From positions 79,097 to 143,096 of the forward strand of contig NZ_JAFEUU010000010.1 in the NCBI RefSeq assembly GCF_017355885.1: a DNA stretch of 64,000 nt, given 5' to 3'. The stretch comes from Sabulicella rubraurantiaca (GTDB lineage Bacteria > Pseudomonadota > Alphaproteobacteria > Acetobacterales > Acetobacteraceae). Below, one piece after another: positions 25,920 through 34,770 of the stretch (position 1 is the stretch's first letter; the number at the start of each line of letters is the position of its first letter). A program made the position numbers and the translations under genes. Under the pieces are notes generated by a model. That model ran no database searches, had not been told where the DNA came from, and saw only the letters and a program-made list of their open reading frames with translations.

Positions 25920-28364
25920 ATGTTGCCTGCAAGACGCCCAAATGACCCACTCTTCTCCTCCCAGTGGTTTCTCGAGAACACCGGCCAGTCGGGCGGAACA
26001 CCCGGAATGGATCTCCGTATCACACCGATTTGGTGGGACTACATCGGGCGAGGCATCAAGGTCGGCGTGATCGATGATGGGACGCAGCTGAACCACCCTG
26101 ACCTCGCGCCTGGCATCGTCACGGAGCAGACATGGGACGTCACGGCAGGCGTGGTCCCCGGTGGCGGCCCGACGGGGCCCGGTCAGAACCACGGCACCGC
26201 CGTCGCAGGCTTGATCGGTGCACGATGGGACAATGGGACCGGCGGTACGGGCGTCGCTCCGGGCTCACAGCTGACGGTCTACCGCATCAACCTTGGCAGT
26301 CCTGGTGACAACGACCCCTCCCCGCCCGACTCCGAATATGACGACAGTGTAAGCGCCTTTGAGCAGGCGCTGCGCGACAGGGTGGATGTCATCAACAATT
26401 CGTGGGGGTCGGATGCAGCATTTGCGCGGACCATTGCAGCGAATAACTCCCTACAGCCCGAGCTTGCGGCGCTGGCCACCGAGGGGCGCAATGGCCTTGG
26501 GACGATTGTGCTTTTTGCACAGGGAAATTCCCGCGCGGCCGGCAACGACGGCAACTTAGACAACATCTTGAACGACCATCGCGTCATCGCTGTTGCCGCA
26601 GCCGGGCACGATGGGGTCGTCACTTCTTACTCGACCGCTGGAGCGAACCTCCTCGTCACAGGCTTCGGCGGCGCCTCGACGGGGCAGCTTGGAGGTCGGC
26701 CCGGAAACGGGATGACGACCACTGACCGCACCGGCGCAGACGGCTACACTCCCCTCGATCATACCTTTGGCTTCGACGGGACCTCCGCAGCGACGCCGGT
26801 TGTAAGCGGTGTCGTCGCGCTGATGCTTCAGGCCAACCGGGGCCTCGGTTACCGAGATGTCCAAGAGATCCTGGCTCTCTCGGCTCGTGCGACCGACCTC
26901 GGTGCCGGTAGCTGGGTCACGGGCCACCAAGGCGACTGGAACGGAGGGGGGCAGCGTTTCAGCCGCGACTACGGGTTTGGTGTGGTGGATGCGCATGCCG
27001 CAGTCCGCATGGCGGAAGCTTGGTCCTTCGTGCGACCAACGGCCTCAACTGAGGCTAATCTCCAGAGCGCAAGCGCCTCACTGGCTCTGGGCGACGCAGC
27101 CATCAGCGGTGCGGCAAGCATTTTCGCGATCGATCTCGCAGGCGGCATTGAAGCGGAGCACGTTGAGCTCACGCTGGGGATGGTATCGGCCAATCCGAGC
27201 CTCTTGTCGATTGCCTTGGTTTCGCCGTCTGGGACAGTGATGTCCATGCTCGAAAGTCCTGGCAACGCTATGCTCGTCGATCGCGAATCTGGCGAGGTCG
27301 CATTGCGTGCGTGGCCGGGATCCTTCAAACTCTCGACACCTGGCTTCTGGGGCGAAAAGGCCACAGGCACCTGGAAGATCGCGATCACCGACGGAAGCTC
27401 GGCGGGCTCAACCCTCTCCAACATCTCGCTTCGTGTGTTGGGCGATGCAGCAAGTTCCGACGACCTCGTAGCGGTTACCAATGACTTCGCGGCCCTCCAC
27501 GCGCTTGGGGGCCGCAGTACCGTCCTGGGAGACGGGGCTGGTGTCGATACCGTGTTTGGAGCTGCACTCATGGGACCGGCCCGCATGGATCTTTCGGGCG
27601 GTCCTTCCGTCATACAGGGTGTTGGCGTGACCTTTGGAAGCGCCGTAGCGAACTTGGTGTCGGGCGACGGGGATGACGTTCTCATCGGCGATGCCAAGGG
27701 GAATCTTCTGGTGAGCGGACCAGGGAAGGACGCTCTTTATGGTGGGTCTGGCAGTGATCGCCTCGTGGCAGGGGCCGGCCATGACCTCCTGTCAGGAGGA
27801 GCCGGCAACGACACACTCGAAGGGGGCACTGGCATCGACACCGCGCTGGTCAGTGGTTCTACCCAGAACCTGTTCTTGTCTGTTGTTGATGTGAAAACTC
27901 GAAGCTTTTCGCTCGCCAACGATGAGGGCACCGACCTTCTCAAAGGTGTCGAAGCGCTCCGCCTCGGCGACGGCCGGACGCTGGGAGGCAACCCGGGGCT
28001 TAATGGAGTTGATGCTCTTTACTACCTCGCGATGAACCCGGACGTGCTGCACGCGGGTGTTGACCCCGCTACGCACTACGCGATCTTCGGATGGCGCGAA
28101 GGGCGCGATCCCTCGGCCTTCTTCTCGACACGAGGTTATCTTGAGGCCTATGGCGACGTGCGCGCTGCGGCAGTCGATCCGCTCAATCACTACATCGTGT
28201 ATGGATGGAACGAAGGGCGCGTTGCCTCCGCCAAGTTCGACACCACGCGCTACCTTTCGACAAACGCAGACGTTGCCGCAGCGGGCATGAATCCGCTTCT
28301 GCATCTCCTGGGCTTCGGTCTCGACGAAGGGAGAGTCACGGCAATGGACGGGGTCCTTATCTAG
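25920..28364 (+). CDS. Secreted S8 (kexin/subtilisin-like) serine protease with P domain, RTX repeats and C-terminal GWxEGR repeats
   Basis: This 814-residue protease opens with PLFSSQWFLENTGQSGG, typical of kexin-like enzymes. Its triad is Asp52 (VIDDGT), His91 (NHGTAVAG) and Ser289 (DGTSAATP), with Asn203 as oxyanion residue. A P-type beta domain (about 375-520) ends near SNISLRVLG. RTX calcium-binding repeats (GDGDDVLIG, GGSGSDRL, GGAGNDTLEGG) follow, then three repeats of about 47 residues with DxxxHYxxxGWxEGR. There is no N-terminal signal peptide; RTX repeats without one suggest type I secretion through a C-terminal signal, but no transporter genes are nearby. GC content is below that of neighbours, consistent with transfer. 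Confidence 0.9.
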   Translation: MLPARRPNDPLFSSQWFLENTGQSGGTPGMDLRITPIWWDYIGRGIKVGVIDDGTQLNHPDLAPGIVTEQTWDVTAGVVPGGGPTGPGQNHGTAVAGLIGARWDNGTGGTGVAPGSQLTVYRINLGSPGDNDPSPPDSEYDDSVSAFEQALRDRVDVINNSWGSDAAFARTIAANNSLQPELAALATEGRNGLGTIVLFAQGNSRAAGNDGNLDNILNDHRVIAVAAAGHDGVVTSYSTAGANLLVTGFGGASTGQLGGRPGNGMTTTDRTGADGYTPLDHTFGFDGTSAATPVVSGVVALMLQANRGLGYRDVQEILALSARATDLGAGSWVTGHQGDWNGGGQRFSRDYGFGVVDAHAAVRMAEAWSFVRPTASTEANLQSASASLALGDAAISGAASIFAIDLAGGIEAEHVELTLGMVSANPSLLSIALVSPSGTVMSMLESPGNAMLVDRESGEVALRAWPGSFKLSTPGFWGEKATGTWKIAITDGSSAGSTLSNISLRVLGDAASSDDLVAVTNDFAALHALGGRSTVLGDGAGVDTVFGAALMGPARMDLSGGPSVIQGVGVTFGSAVANLVSGDGDDVLIGDAKGNLLVSGPGKDALYGGSGSDRLVAGAGHDLLSGGAGNDTLEGGTGIDTALVSGSTQNLFLSVVDVKTRSFSLANDEGTDLLKGVEALRLGDGRTLGGNPGLNGVDALYYLAMNPDVLHAGVDPATHYAIFGWREGRDPSAFFSTRGYLEAYGDVRAAAVDPLNHYIVYGWNEGRVASAKFDTTRYLSTNADVAAAGMNPLLHLLGFGLDEGRVTAMDGVLI

Positions 28365-29851
28365 ATTTCCTGTCGGATGCGCGGATTGCCCTCGGGCCGG
28401 GCCTGGGGGTCGATCTGGCGCGCGGCGCGCAGGCCGGATTCGATGGCGCCCTCCACCCAGCCCGTCTTCAGCGTCGTGAAGTCGCCAGCGAAATGGATGC
28501 GTCCTTCGGGCTTCTGCCATTCCTGCACCATCCAGGCGCCGCCCAGCGCCGGCCCGCCGAAGGAGCCCTTGATCCAGGGTTGCTCGCTCCAGGCGAACGA
28601 ATCCGTGGACAGAACCTCGTCGAACAGGTCCGGCATGTCCTGCCGGAACTGCGCGACGATGGAGGGGGCGCGCTGCTCCTTCGGCAGCGCCAGCACCGCG
28701 TCGGCATTGCTGCCGTTCAGGTAGAAGAACACGCTGCCATGGCCGCCCGGCTCGTTGCCGGTGATGTCGATCACGCGCTCCCAGGGCCGGTCGCCGCCCG
28801 CCATCGGCCAGCCATGCACGTTGCGCGTCAGCCAGGACGGGGTGCGGGTCTTCGCGATGATTTTCACCGTCCGGTCCCACTCCATCTCCGCGATCATCCG
28901 GCGCTTGCGCGGCGACCAGTGCGGCAGGACCTCCACATCCTCCATGACGCTGAACGGAATGGTGGAGATGACGGCATCGCCGGTGAACTCGCGGCCATCC
29001 CGCGTCGTCACCCGCACCGCTGGGCCGGACTGGTCGATCCGGGCGACGGGCGCGTCCAGCACGAAGCGGTCGCGGCCGATCGCCGCCGCCAGGGCCAGCG
29101 GAAGCCGGCTGTTGCCCCCCTGGATGCGGAACAGGTTCTGGTCGCCGAAGTGATAAGCGAGGTCAGGGATCGCACCCAGGGCCAAGGAGCCGCTGGTGAA
29201 GGTGCCGCCATGCGCGTCCAGCAGCTTGCAGAACACCTCGGAAGCGCCGACACCCCGGATGAGGTCACCGAGCGTCACGTTGCCGAGGCGATCCAGCGAG
29301 CCCTCATCGGGCCAGCGCGAGTCCAGCACCGTGTCGCTGTCCAAGCCCGCCCGGTAGAGATACTGGTTGAGCATGGTGGAAACGCTGACGTTCCGCTCCT
29401 CCCGCGACAGCGGCCAGGGCCAGCTGGCCGGGTTGGCCGCCTCTCCGGTCCTGCCTTCGATCATGTAGCGGGGCAGCCCGTCATTGAGGCTCAGGAGCGG
29501 CAGGCTGAACCGGCGCACATAGGCCAGGACATAGGGCATGTTGGAGCGGAAGTGCCCTCCCCCGGCTTCCGTGAACATGCCATCCCCAAGCGGCACGGAA
29601 AGCAGCCGGCCACCGATGCGGTTCTGGTACTCGATGATCGTCACATCATGGCCGCGCCGGAGCAGGGAAAGGGCAGCGGTCAGCCCTGCCATCCCGGCGC
29701 CCAGCACGAGTACCGCCTTCCGGCCCACGACGCCCTGCGCCACAGCAGGCGAGGCCAGCGCAGCGCCCAGGACGGCACCAGCGCCCTGGAGCCAACCGCG
29801 CCGCGAGACGGGTGCCACCGCAACGCGCGTCAGATCGGTTTCGGTTTCCAT
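28361..29851 (-). CDS. Flavin-dependent amine oxidase, Tat-exported
   Basis: This 496-residue FAD enzyme of the monoamine oxidase family has a twin-arginine signal (SRRGWLQGAGAVLGAALASP), the dinucleotide-binding motif VLGAGMAGLTAALSLLRRGH with IGGRL, and the C-terminal FAD motif IHFAGDFTTLKTGWVEGAIESG. ATG 29851 is chosen because it starts just before this signal and is preceded by GGGGAGAG. Its stop codon shares a palindromic CTAG with the stop of the convergent protease gene. Substrate is unknown, with a periplasmic amine or amino acid expected. Confidence 0.88.
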   Translation of the reverse strand: METETDLTRVAVAPVSRRGWLQGAGAVLGAALASPAVAQGVVGRKAVLVLGAGMAGLTAALSLLRRGHDVTIIEYQNRIGGRLLSVPLGDGMFTEAGGGHFRSNMPYVLAYVRRFSLPLLSLNDGLPRYMIEGRTGEAANPASWPWPLSREERNVSVSTMLNQYLYRAGLDSDTVLDSRWPDEGSLDRLGNVTLGDLIRGVGASEVFCKLLDAHGGTFTSGSLALGAIPDLAYHFGDQNLFRIQGGNSRLPLALAAAIGRDRFVLDAPVARIDQSGPAVRVTTRDGREFTGDAVISTIPFSVMEDVEVLPHWSPRKRRMIAEMEWDRTVKIIAKTRTPSWLTRNVHGWPMAGGDRPWERVIDITGNEPGGHGSVFFYLNGSNADAVLALPKEQRAPSIVAQFRQDMPDLFDEVLSTDSFAWSEQPWIKGSFGGPALGGAWMVQEWQKPEGRIHFAGDFTTLKTGWVEGAIESGLRAARQIDPQARPEGNPRIRQEI

Positions 29852-29988
29852 GGCGCGTTCTCTCCCCAATGCAGGGAGGGTACATGACCTTGACACCGCA
29901 GGCCAAGGGCGACGCAACCCATGGGCGAGCGAAGCCAATCTATCACAAAGAATGAGTGTAGAGTCTGCCAGTAACGGTCAGAGTGGCG

Positions 29989-30477
29989 CTAACCGTCGCT
30001 GCGTGGCACCCACGGCAGGCTGGCGACGCCGATGCCCTCTTCGCGCAGCGCCTCGGCCTCTTCCTCGCTTGCCTCTCCATAGATGCCGCGATTCTCGGAC
30101 TCGCCGTTGTGGATGCGGCGCGCCTCCTCGGCGAAATCGCGGCCGACATAGTCGCAATTCTTCTCCACCTCGGCGCGGAGGCGCTGAAGCATGGAAAGCA
30201 CCTGCGCCGGGATGGCGCCGGAGGCAGCGGGGGCGGGTGCAGGCGCTGGGGCCTTGGCGGGCGTCGGCGGTGGCGTCGCCTCGGCCGGGTCGGGGCGGCC
30301 CTTCACCCCCGGCGTCTTGGCGATGCGCGGCGTCATCAGCGCCTTCGCGACCTTCGTGTCGCCGCAGACCGGGCACTCCACAAGGCCAGCGGTCGCCATG
30401 CGGTCATAGGCGCCGCCATCCTTGAACCAACTCTCGAATTCATGCGCCTTGGCGCAGCGCAGCGCAAAACGGATCAT
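29989..30477 (-). CDS. DUF1178 family protein
   Basis: This 162-residue protein belongs to DUF1178. It starts IRFALRCAKAHEFESWF and carries CPVCGDTKVAKALMTPRI, with Cys8, Cys35 and Cys38 as possible metal ligands. A Pro/Ala-rich linker (about 65-85) is followed by the conserved YVGRDFAEEARRIHNGE block. Function is unknown. It commonly lies beside grxC and comF in alphaproteobacteria, as here, but a strong hairpin separates it from grxC, so it may be expressed from its own promoter. Confidence 0.9.
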   Translation of the reverse strand: MIRFALRCAKAHEFESWFKDGGAYDRMATAGLVECPVCGDTKVAKALMTPRIAKTPGVKGRPDPAEATPPPTPAKAPAPAPAPAASGAIPAQVLSMLQRLRAEVEKNCDYVGRDFAEEARRIHNGESENRGIYGEASEEEAEALREEGIGVASLPWVPRSDG

Positions 30478-30532
30478 GCTCCCCGACCATCATCACGCGG
30501 TCGCGAAGGCGCCGCGCGCCCTTCACAATATG

Positions 30533-30563
30533 GGCTGGCACTCGCGAGTGTCGAGTGCCAGCC
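30533..30563 (-). terminator. Hairpin terminator after grxC
   Basis: A perfect 12-base-pair stem (GGCTGGCACTCG and CGAGTGCCAGCC) with a seven-base loop lies two bases beyond the grxC stop on the minus strand and 55 bases before the DUF1178 start. Confidence 0.65.
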
Positions 30564-30565
30564 GG

Positions 30566-30823
30566 TCAGCCCGCCAGCATCGCGTCCAGCTTGCCGGCAC
30601 GATCCAGCGCCGCGAGGTCGTCGCTGCCGCCGACGCTCTGCCCGTTGATGAAGATCTGCGGTACGGTCGTGCGTCCGCCGGAGCGCTGAATGGCGTCGCG
30701 CCTCTCCTGGCTGCCATGCGGGGCGTCGTGCTCGGTGAAGGAAACTCCCTTGCGGGAGAGCAGCGCCTTGGCACGCTCGCAATAGGGGCACCAAGGGGTG
30801 GTGTAGATCTCGATCTCAGCCAT
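30566..30823 (-). CDS. grxC: Glutaredoxin 3 (dithiol)
   Basis: This 85-residue cytosolic thiol-disulfide exchanger has the active site CPYC in IYTTPWCPYCERAK, the TVPQIF cis-proline segment and the GGSDDL glutathione-binding motif. Start ATG 30823 gives the standard N-terminus AEIEIYTTPW. An in-frame TTG at 30859 overlaps the comF stop and would add 12 residues without homology. Glutathione reductase is encoded in the same window near 58 kb, so the electron supply is present. Confidence 0.95.
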   Translation of the reverse strand: MAEIEIYTTPWCPYCERAKALLSRKGVSFTEHDAPHGSQERRDAIQRSGGRTTVPQIFINGQSVGGSDDLAALDRAGKLDAMLAG

Positions 30824-30855
30824 GGCGCGATAACGCGCGCGCCGTGCTTCGGTCG

Positions 30856-31581
30856 TCAAGCCATCCCTTCCAGCCTGGGATCGGGGACGCGGGCGGCAGC
30901 CAGGACGGAGACGCGCGCCGTCCCCGCCGCCAGCAGGGCGCGGGCGCAGGCATCGGCGTTGGCGCCGCTGGTCAGCACATCATCTACCCGAACGAGCCGC
31001 CGCCCGACGACCAGCGGCACCATGGATCGCGGAACGGCGAAGGCGCCCTCCAGCGCCACGCGCTGCTCCAGGGCGCCGCGCTCGCCCAGCGGCGCGGTGG
31101 CGCAGCGACGTTCCAGAGCATGGGAATGCACCGGAAGACGCCCGGCCAGCCGCCCCAGCGCCACGGCCAGCAGCGCTGCCTGGTTGTGGCGACGGGACAG
31201 GAGGCGCCAGCGATGCAAAGACACCGGCACCAGCGCGTCGGCCGCTTCCCGCATCCTCCGCCCGGCACGCAACATCATCCGCGCCAGGGGAGCGGCCATT
31301 TCCGTGCGGTCGCGATGCTTGAAGGGCAGGATCAGCGCCTTCGCGCCCGCAGCGCAGCGCGAGCCTCGGCGAAGGCGGGGGAAGCGCGGCGCAGCCGGGG
31401 CAGAGCCCGCCGCCCCCCACCGCCTCGCCCTGCCGGTCATGGGCGAAGGGCACGCCGCAGCACAGGCAATGCGGCGCGGAAACGGGCGAAGGCAGCCGAA
31501 GCACGGGGGGCACAGCCCGCCCTGCTCGGCCACTGGGGTGTCGCAGGTCAGGCAGGTCGGGGGAAACAGGGCGTCGAGCGC
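30856..31581 (-). pseudogene. comF-family phosphoribosyltransferase, frameshifted
   Basis: ComF-family proteins take part in DNA uptake-related processes. Homology runs through three frames. LFPPTCLTCDTPVAEQGGLC starts in one frame, SAPHCLCCGVPFAHDRQ continues in a second, PAFAEARAALR is in a third, and GAKALILPFKHRD onward returns to the first. Each change equals one missing base, at a T3, a C5 and a G3 run. The C-terminal part with the PRPP-binding motif RVDDVLTSGA is intact. No normal start codon lies in frame after the rhodanese gene stop. A 225-codon frame from GTG 31533 stays open but has a scrambled zinc region. Either decay or sequencing error. Confidence 0.65.
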
Positions 31582-31589
31582 CCGGCGCC

Positions 31590-33128
31590 CTACCAGGCGC
31601 CGAAACGCGCATCTCCGTCCCGCGCCACCCCGTTCACCAGGTCGATCTCCCAGCGCAGATATTCGTGCATCGCCGCCTCCTGGCCGCTGTTGCGGTCATA
31701 GGGGCGGAGATACCAATCCACGCAATCCTCGTCCTCCGGGTGGTGGCGGTCCGCAGCCATCGGACGGCCCTCGGCCTTCCAGGCCTTCACCCCGCCCTGG
31801 AGCACCCGCGCCCCCGGGATCTCGGCGGCGGCGAGGTGCGCGAGCGTCTCGTCCGGAGCGGTGACGACCACGGGCTTCGCAAAGGCGGGAACGCGGCCGC
31901 GCACTGCCCAGCGGCTGCCCGGGATATGCGCCGCGCGGAAATCAATGGAGCGGGCGAGATCCACCACCTGAACAGCCTCCCCCAGGGCGGCGAGTTCGGT
32001 GGGGGTGACCGTCGCGGCCTGCCGGAGCTCCGGCACCTCGGGGCGCCAGGGGCCGGCTTCGAGCGCGCCGTCCAGCGCGCCCTCCACCACCAGCACCTCC
32101 CACCCGCCCAACTGGCGCAGCCAAGCGCCGGTCATGCGGGCGCGCACCGTGTCATTGTCGGCCAGGATGACGCGGGCGCCGCGCACCGCCACCCACTGGT
32201 CGGTGGCCTGCACGAGCTGGCCGCCCGGGGCATGGCGGAAGCCGGGGATGTGCCCGGCCTCGTATTCCTCCGGCGTGCGGACATCGAGGGCGTAGGTGGT
32301 GCGGTCCTGCGCGGCGACGAGGCGTTCGGCCTCGGCGCGCGAAACGGTCCGGACGCCATGCTCCCCCGCGAAGCGGGCCGCGCGCCCCAGGGCTTCCTTC
32401 GCGGTTCCGGGGGTGCCAGGGGCGAAGGAGCGGGACACGCCGCGCTCGCAGGAGAACCCGGCCAGTTCCCAGCCCATCGTGCCGTTGCGCAGCGCCACGA
32501 CGCGGTTCGGCACCCCGGCGCGGCGCAGGCTTTCCGCCCCCATGATGGAGCGTGTGCGCCCGGCACAGTTCACCACGATGGTGGTGTCGGCATCGGGGAC
32601 GAGGTCACCGATCCGGTAAGCGAGTTCGCCGCCCGGCACGTTCAGCGCGCCTGGGATGGTCATCTTCACGAACTCGTCCATCGGCCGGCTGTCGAGGATG
32701 ACGTGCTTCTCTCCCGACCGGACCAGCGCGTCGAGCTCCGGCGGGTCCAGGCTCTCCGTGCCGTAATGGTGCTCCACCCACTCCCCGAAAGCCTTGGAGG
32801 GGACGTGGACGCCGCTGAACAGCGGAAAGCCGGCGGCCTCCCAGGCGGCATTGCCGCCCTCCAGCACCGACACATCGGTGCAGCCGATGCCGCGCAGGTA
32901 TTCCGCCAGCCTTGCTGCGTATCCCTCGCCGCCATCCACGCAGATCACGGGGATGCCGCGCTTCGGCAGAAGCGCACGGGCGCGCAGCTCCTTCTTGGAC
33001 AAGGGGCAGGGCACGGCCCAGAACAGGTGGGAGCGGCCGAACTCCCCCTCCTCGCGCGCGTCGAGGATGGCGAGCTCGCCGCCCGCGCCGATCAGCTGCT
33101 TGAGCGCAGCGGCGGTGATGGATCGCAT
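31590..33128 (-). CDS. Tandem four-domain rhodanese (sulfurtransferase)
   Basis: This 512-residue protein contains four rhodanese-like domains (roughly 1-105, 125-225, 260-350 and 380-480). Only domain 2 keeps the full active loop CxxxxR (Cys188-Arg193, NCAGRTR). Domain 1 has Cys63 in CVDGGEG without the loop arginine. Domains 3 and 4 have Asp324 (ILADND) or no equivalent cysteine and are probably structural. It is predicted cytosolic. The start overlaps the stop of the dioxygenase gene by one base (TAATG), so the pair is co-translated and likely handles sulfane or sulfinate sulfur released from thiol oxidation. The exact donor and acceptor are not known. Confidence 0.88.
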   Translation of the reverse strand: MRSITAAALKQLIGAGGELAILDAREEGEFGRSHLFWAVPCPLSKKELRARALLPKRGIPVICVDGGEGYAARLAEYLRGIGCTDVSVLEGGNAAWEAAGFPLFSGVHVPSKAFGEWVEHHYGTESLDPPELDALVRSGEKHVILDSRPMDEFVKMTIPGALNVPGGELAYRIGDLVPDADTTIVVNCAGRTRSIMGAESLRRAGVPNRVVALRNGTMGWELAGFSCERGVSRSFAPGTPGTAKEALGRAARFAGEHGVRTVSRAEAERLVAAQDRTTYALDVRTPEEYEAGHIPGFRHAPGGQLVQATDQWVAVRGARVILADNDTVRARMTGAWLRQLGGWEVLVVEGALDGALEAGPWRPEVPELRQAATVTPTELAALGEAVQVVDLARSIDFRAAHIPGSRWAVRGRVPAFAKPVVVTAPDETLAHLAAAEIPGARVLQGGVKAWKAEGRPMAADRHHPEDEDCVDWYLRPYDRNSGQEAAMHEYLRWEIDLVNGVARDGDARFGAW

Positions 33129-33742
33129 TACTTGTCGGTGCCTGCGGTCGGCTTCATGAAGTTCTTGTTGTAGTAGGAGACCTGCCCCGTCTTGTCGTCG
33201 AAGGCGCGGCGGCCATCCAGCTTCTCCAGCGCCAGACCGTACATGTGCAGGTGGCGCGTGGGCCTGGTGCCGGTGGTGTGGATGGAGTGGATGTCCTCGG
33301 GCATGAGGCAGATGCCGCTTCCCGGCTCCACCATCACCTCCTCCTTCACGCGCATCTCGCAACGCTCGGGGTCGGAGCCGTCGTCGAGGCGCTCATAGAC
33401 CTTGTTCAGCTCCTGCCCGTCCACGGCGACCACCACGGCCCAGGTGGTGTGGTCGTGCGGCTTGGTCTCGTTGCCGGGGTTCAGCGCATTCAGGTAGAGG
33501 GCGAAGCGGTTGTTGTCCTCCTCGCGCAACAGGTAGCGGTTCGAGCCCTTCTCGCCATTGGGCGGGGGCGGGAACTCGTTGCTGGGAAACAGGTGCTCCT
33601 GCGCGGCCAGGGCCAGGAGCTCCTCCCGGATCGCCTCCAGCGCTGGGCGGGTGACGCCCATGCGCCCCTCGATGTCGCGGATGCGGGCGACGGTGGCAGC
33701 GACGGCGGCGGAGCGCGCGGCCTTCACATCCATCTGGTTCAT
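33128..33742 (-). CDS. Cysteine dioxygenase-type thiol dioxygenase (cupin)
   Basis: This 204-residue cupin iron enzyme oxidises a small thiol to its sulfinate. The metal ligands are His96 and His98 in KPHDHTTW and a His in IHSIHTTG (152 or 155). The fold and length fit bacterial cysteine, 3-mercaptopropionate or mercaptosuccinate dioxygenases; the sequence does not settle which. It is the first gene of a two-gene unit with the tetra-rhodanese, divergent from a methyltransferase 51 bases away. Confidence 0.85.
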   Translation of the reverse strand: MNQMDVKAARSAAVAATVARIRDIEGRMGVTRPALEAIREELLALAAQEHLFPSNEFPPPPNGEKGSNRYLLREEDNNRFALYLNALNPGNETKPHDHTTWAVVVAVDGQELNKVYERLDDGSDPERCEMRVKEEVMVEPGSGICLMPEDIHSIHTTGTRPTRHLHMYGLALEKLDGRRAFDDKTGQVSYYNKNFMKPTAGTDK

Positions 33743-33793
33743 CGGTTCCCTCCTGCCGGTCCGGGCAGACTAGGCCTCAGCGCCCCACCTGTC

Positions 33794-34699
33794 ATGGCCC
33801 CGCTTGCACCTGGCCCCGACGCGCCGCATCTGCCGCGGATGGAAGTGATCTTCGACCGCCCCCTCCTCGCCCGGCGCCGGGACCGCGCGGCGCGGCAGGT
33901 GAATACGGTCGCCCCGGTGCTGGGAGCGGCGGCGGAATTGCTGCTGGAGCGGCTGGACGACACAACCCGCCGCTTCGAGGCGGCGCTGGAGATCGGCGGG
34001 CGCGGCGTGGTGGCCCCGCTGCTGCGTGGGCGCGGCATCGCTTCCGTCGTGTCCCTGGACCTGTCCCCTGCCATGGCCGCCCAGGCCGGCGGCCTCGCCG
34101 TGGCGGGAGACGAGGAGTTCCTGCCCTTCGCGGAGGGGAGCTTCGACCTCGTCGTCGCCTCGCTTTCCCTGCACGGCGTGAATGACTTGCCAGGTGCCCT
34201 GGTGCAGATCCGCCGGGCGCTGCGGCCGGACGGGCTGTTCCTCGCCTCGCTTCCCGGGCTGGGAACCCTGCAGGGGCTGCGCGAGGCCCTGGCCAGCGCG
34301 GAAAGCGAGCTGCGCGGCGGAGTGTCGCCCCGCGTCTCGCCCTTCCCCGAGTTGCGCGACCTCGCGGGGCTGCTTCAGCGCGCGGGCTTCGCCCTGCCCG
34401 TGGCGGACCGTGACTCCCTGCCGCTGCGCTATGCGACGCCGATGGGGCTGGTGCGCGACCTGCGCGCCGCAGGCGAGACGGCGGCGCTGGTGGCGCGGGA
34501 CCCGCGCGTGCCGCCGCGTGCCCTGTTTCCCCTCGCCTTCTCGGCCATGCCCCTGGCTCTCAGCCTGGAAATCCTGGTGATGACGGGCTGGTCGCCCCAC
34601 CCCTCGCAGCAGCAGCCGGCGCGGCCGGGCAGCGCCGACGCGCGGCTCTCGGACGCGCTTGGCGTGCCGGAACGGCGCCTGCCCGACAATCCGGGTTGA
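33794..34699 (+). CDS. SAM-dependent methyltransferase, NDUFAF5/BioC-like
   Basis: This 301-residue class I methyltransferase starts with an IFDRPLLARRRDRAARQ segment like that of the NDUFAF5-type family, followed by a degenerate SAM-binding motif ALEIGGRG, acidic turn SLDLSPAMA, and the post-motif FDLVVASLSLHGVNDLPGAL. ATG 33794 is the first plausible start after the divergent dioxygenase gene; ATG 33839 (MEVIFDR) is an equally good alternative. In related genomes a similar gene lies next to comF and grxC, so the rhodanese-dioxygenase pair looks inserted between them. Substrate unknown. Confidence 0.8.
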   Translation: MAPLAPGPDAPHLPRMEVIFDRPLLARRRDRAARQVNTVAPVLGAAAELLLERLDDTTRRFEAALEIGGRGVVAPLLRGRGIASVVSLDLSPAMAAQAGGLAVAGDEEFLPFAEGSFDLVVASLSLHGVNDLPGALVQIRRALRPDGLFLASLPGLGTLQGLREALASAESELRGGVSPRVSPFPELRDLAGLLQRAGFALPVADRDSLPLRYATPMGLVRDLRAAGETAALVARDPRVPPRALFPLAFSAMPLALSLEILVMTGWSPHPSQQQPARPGSADARLSDALGVPERRLPDNPG

Positions 34700-34770
34700 A
34701 CCCTGGGGCCACCGGGCGCATTTTGCGGGGAAATCCCCATTTCACCCCGATGACGGGCCGGACCCGAACG

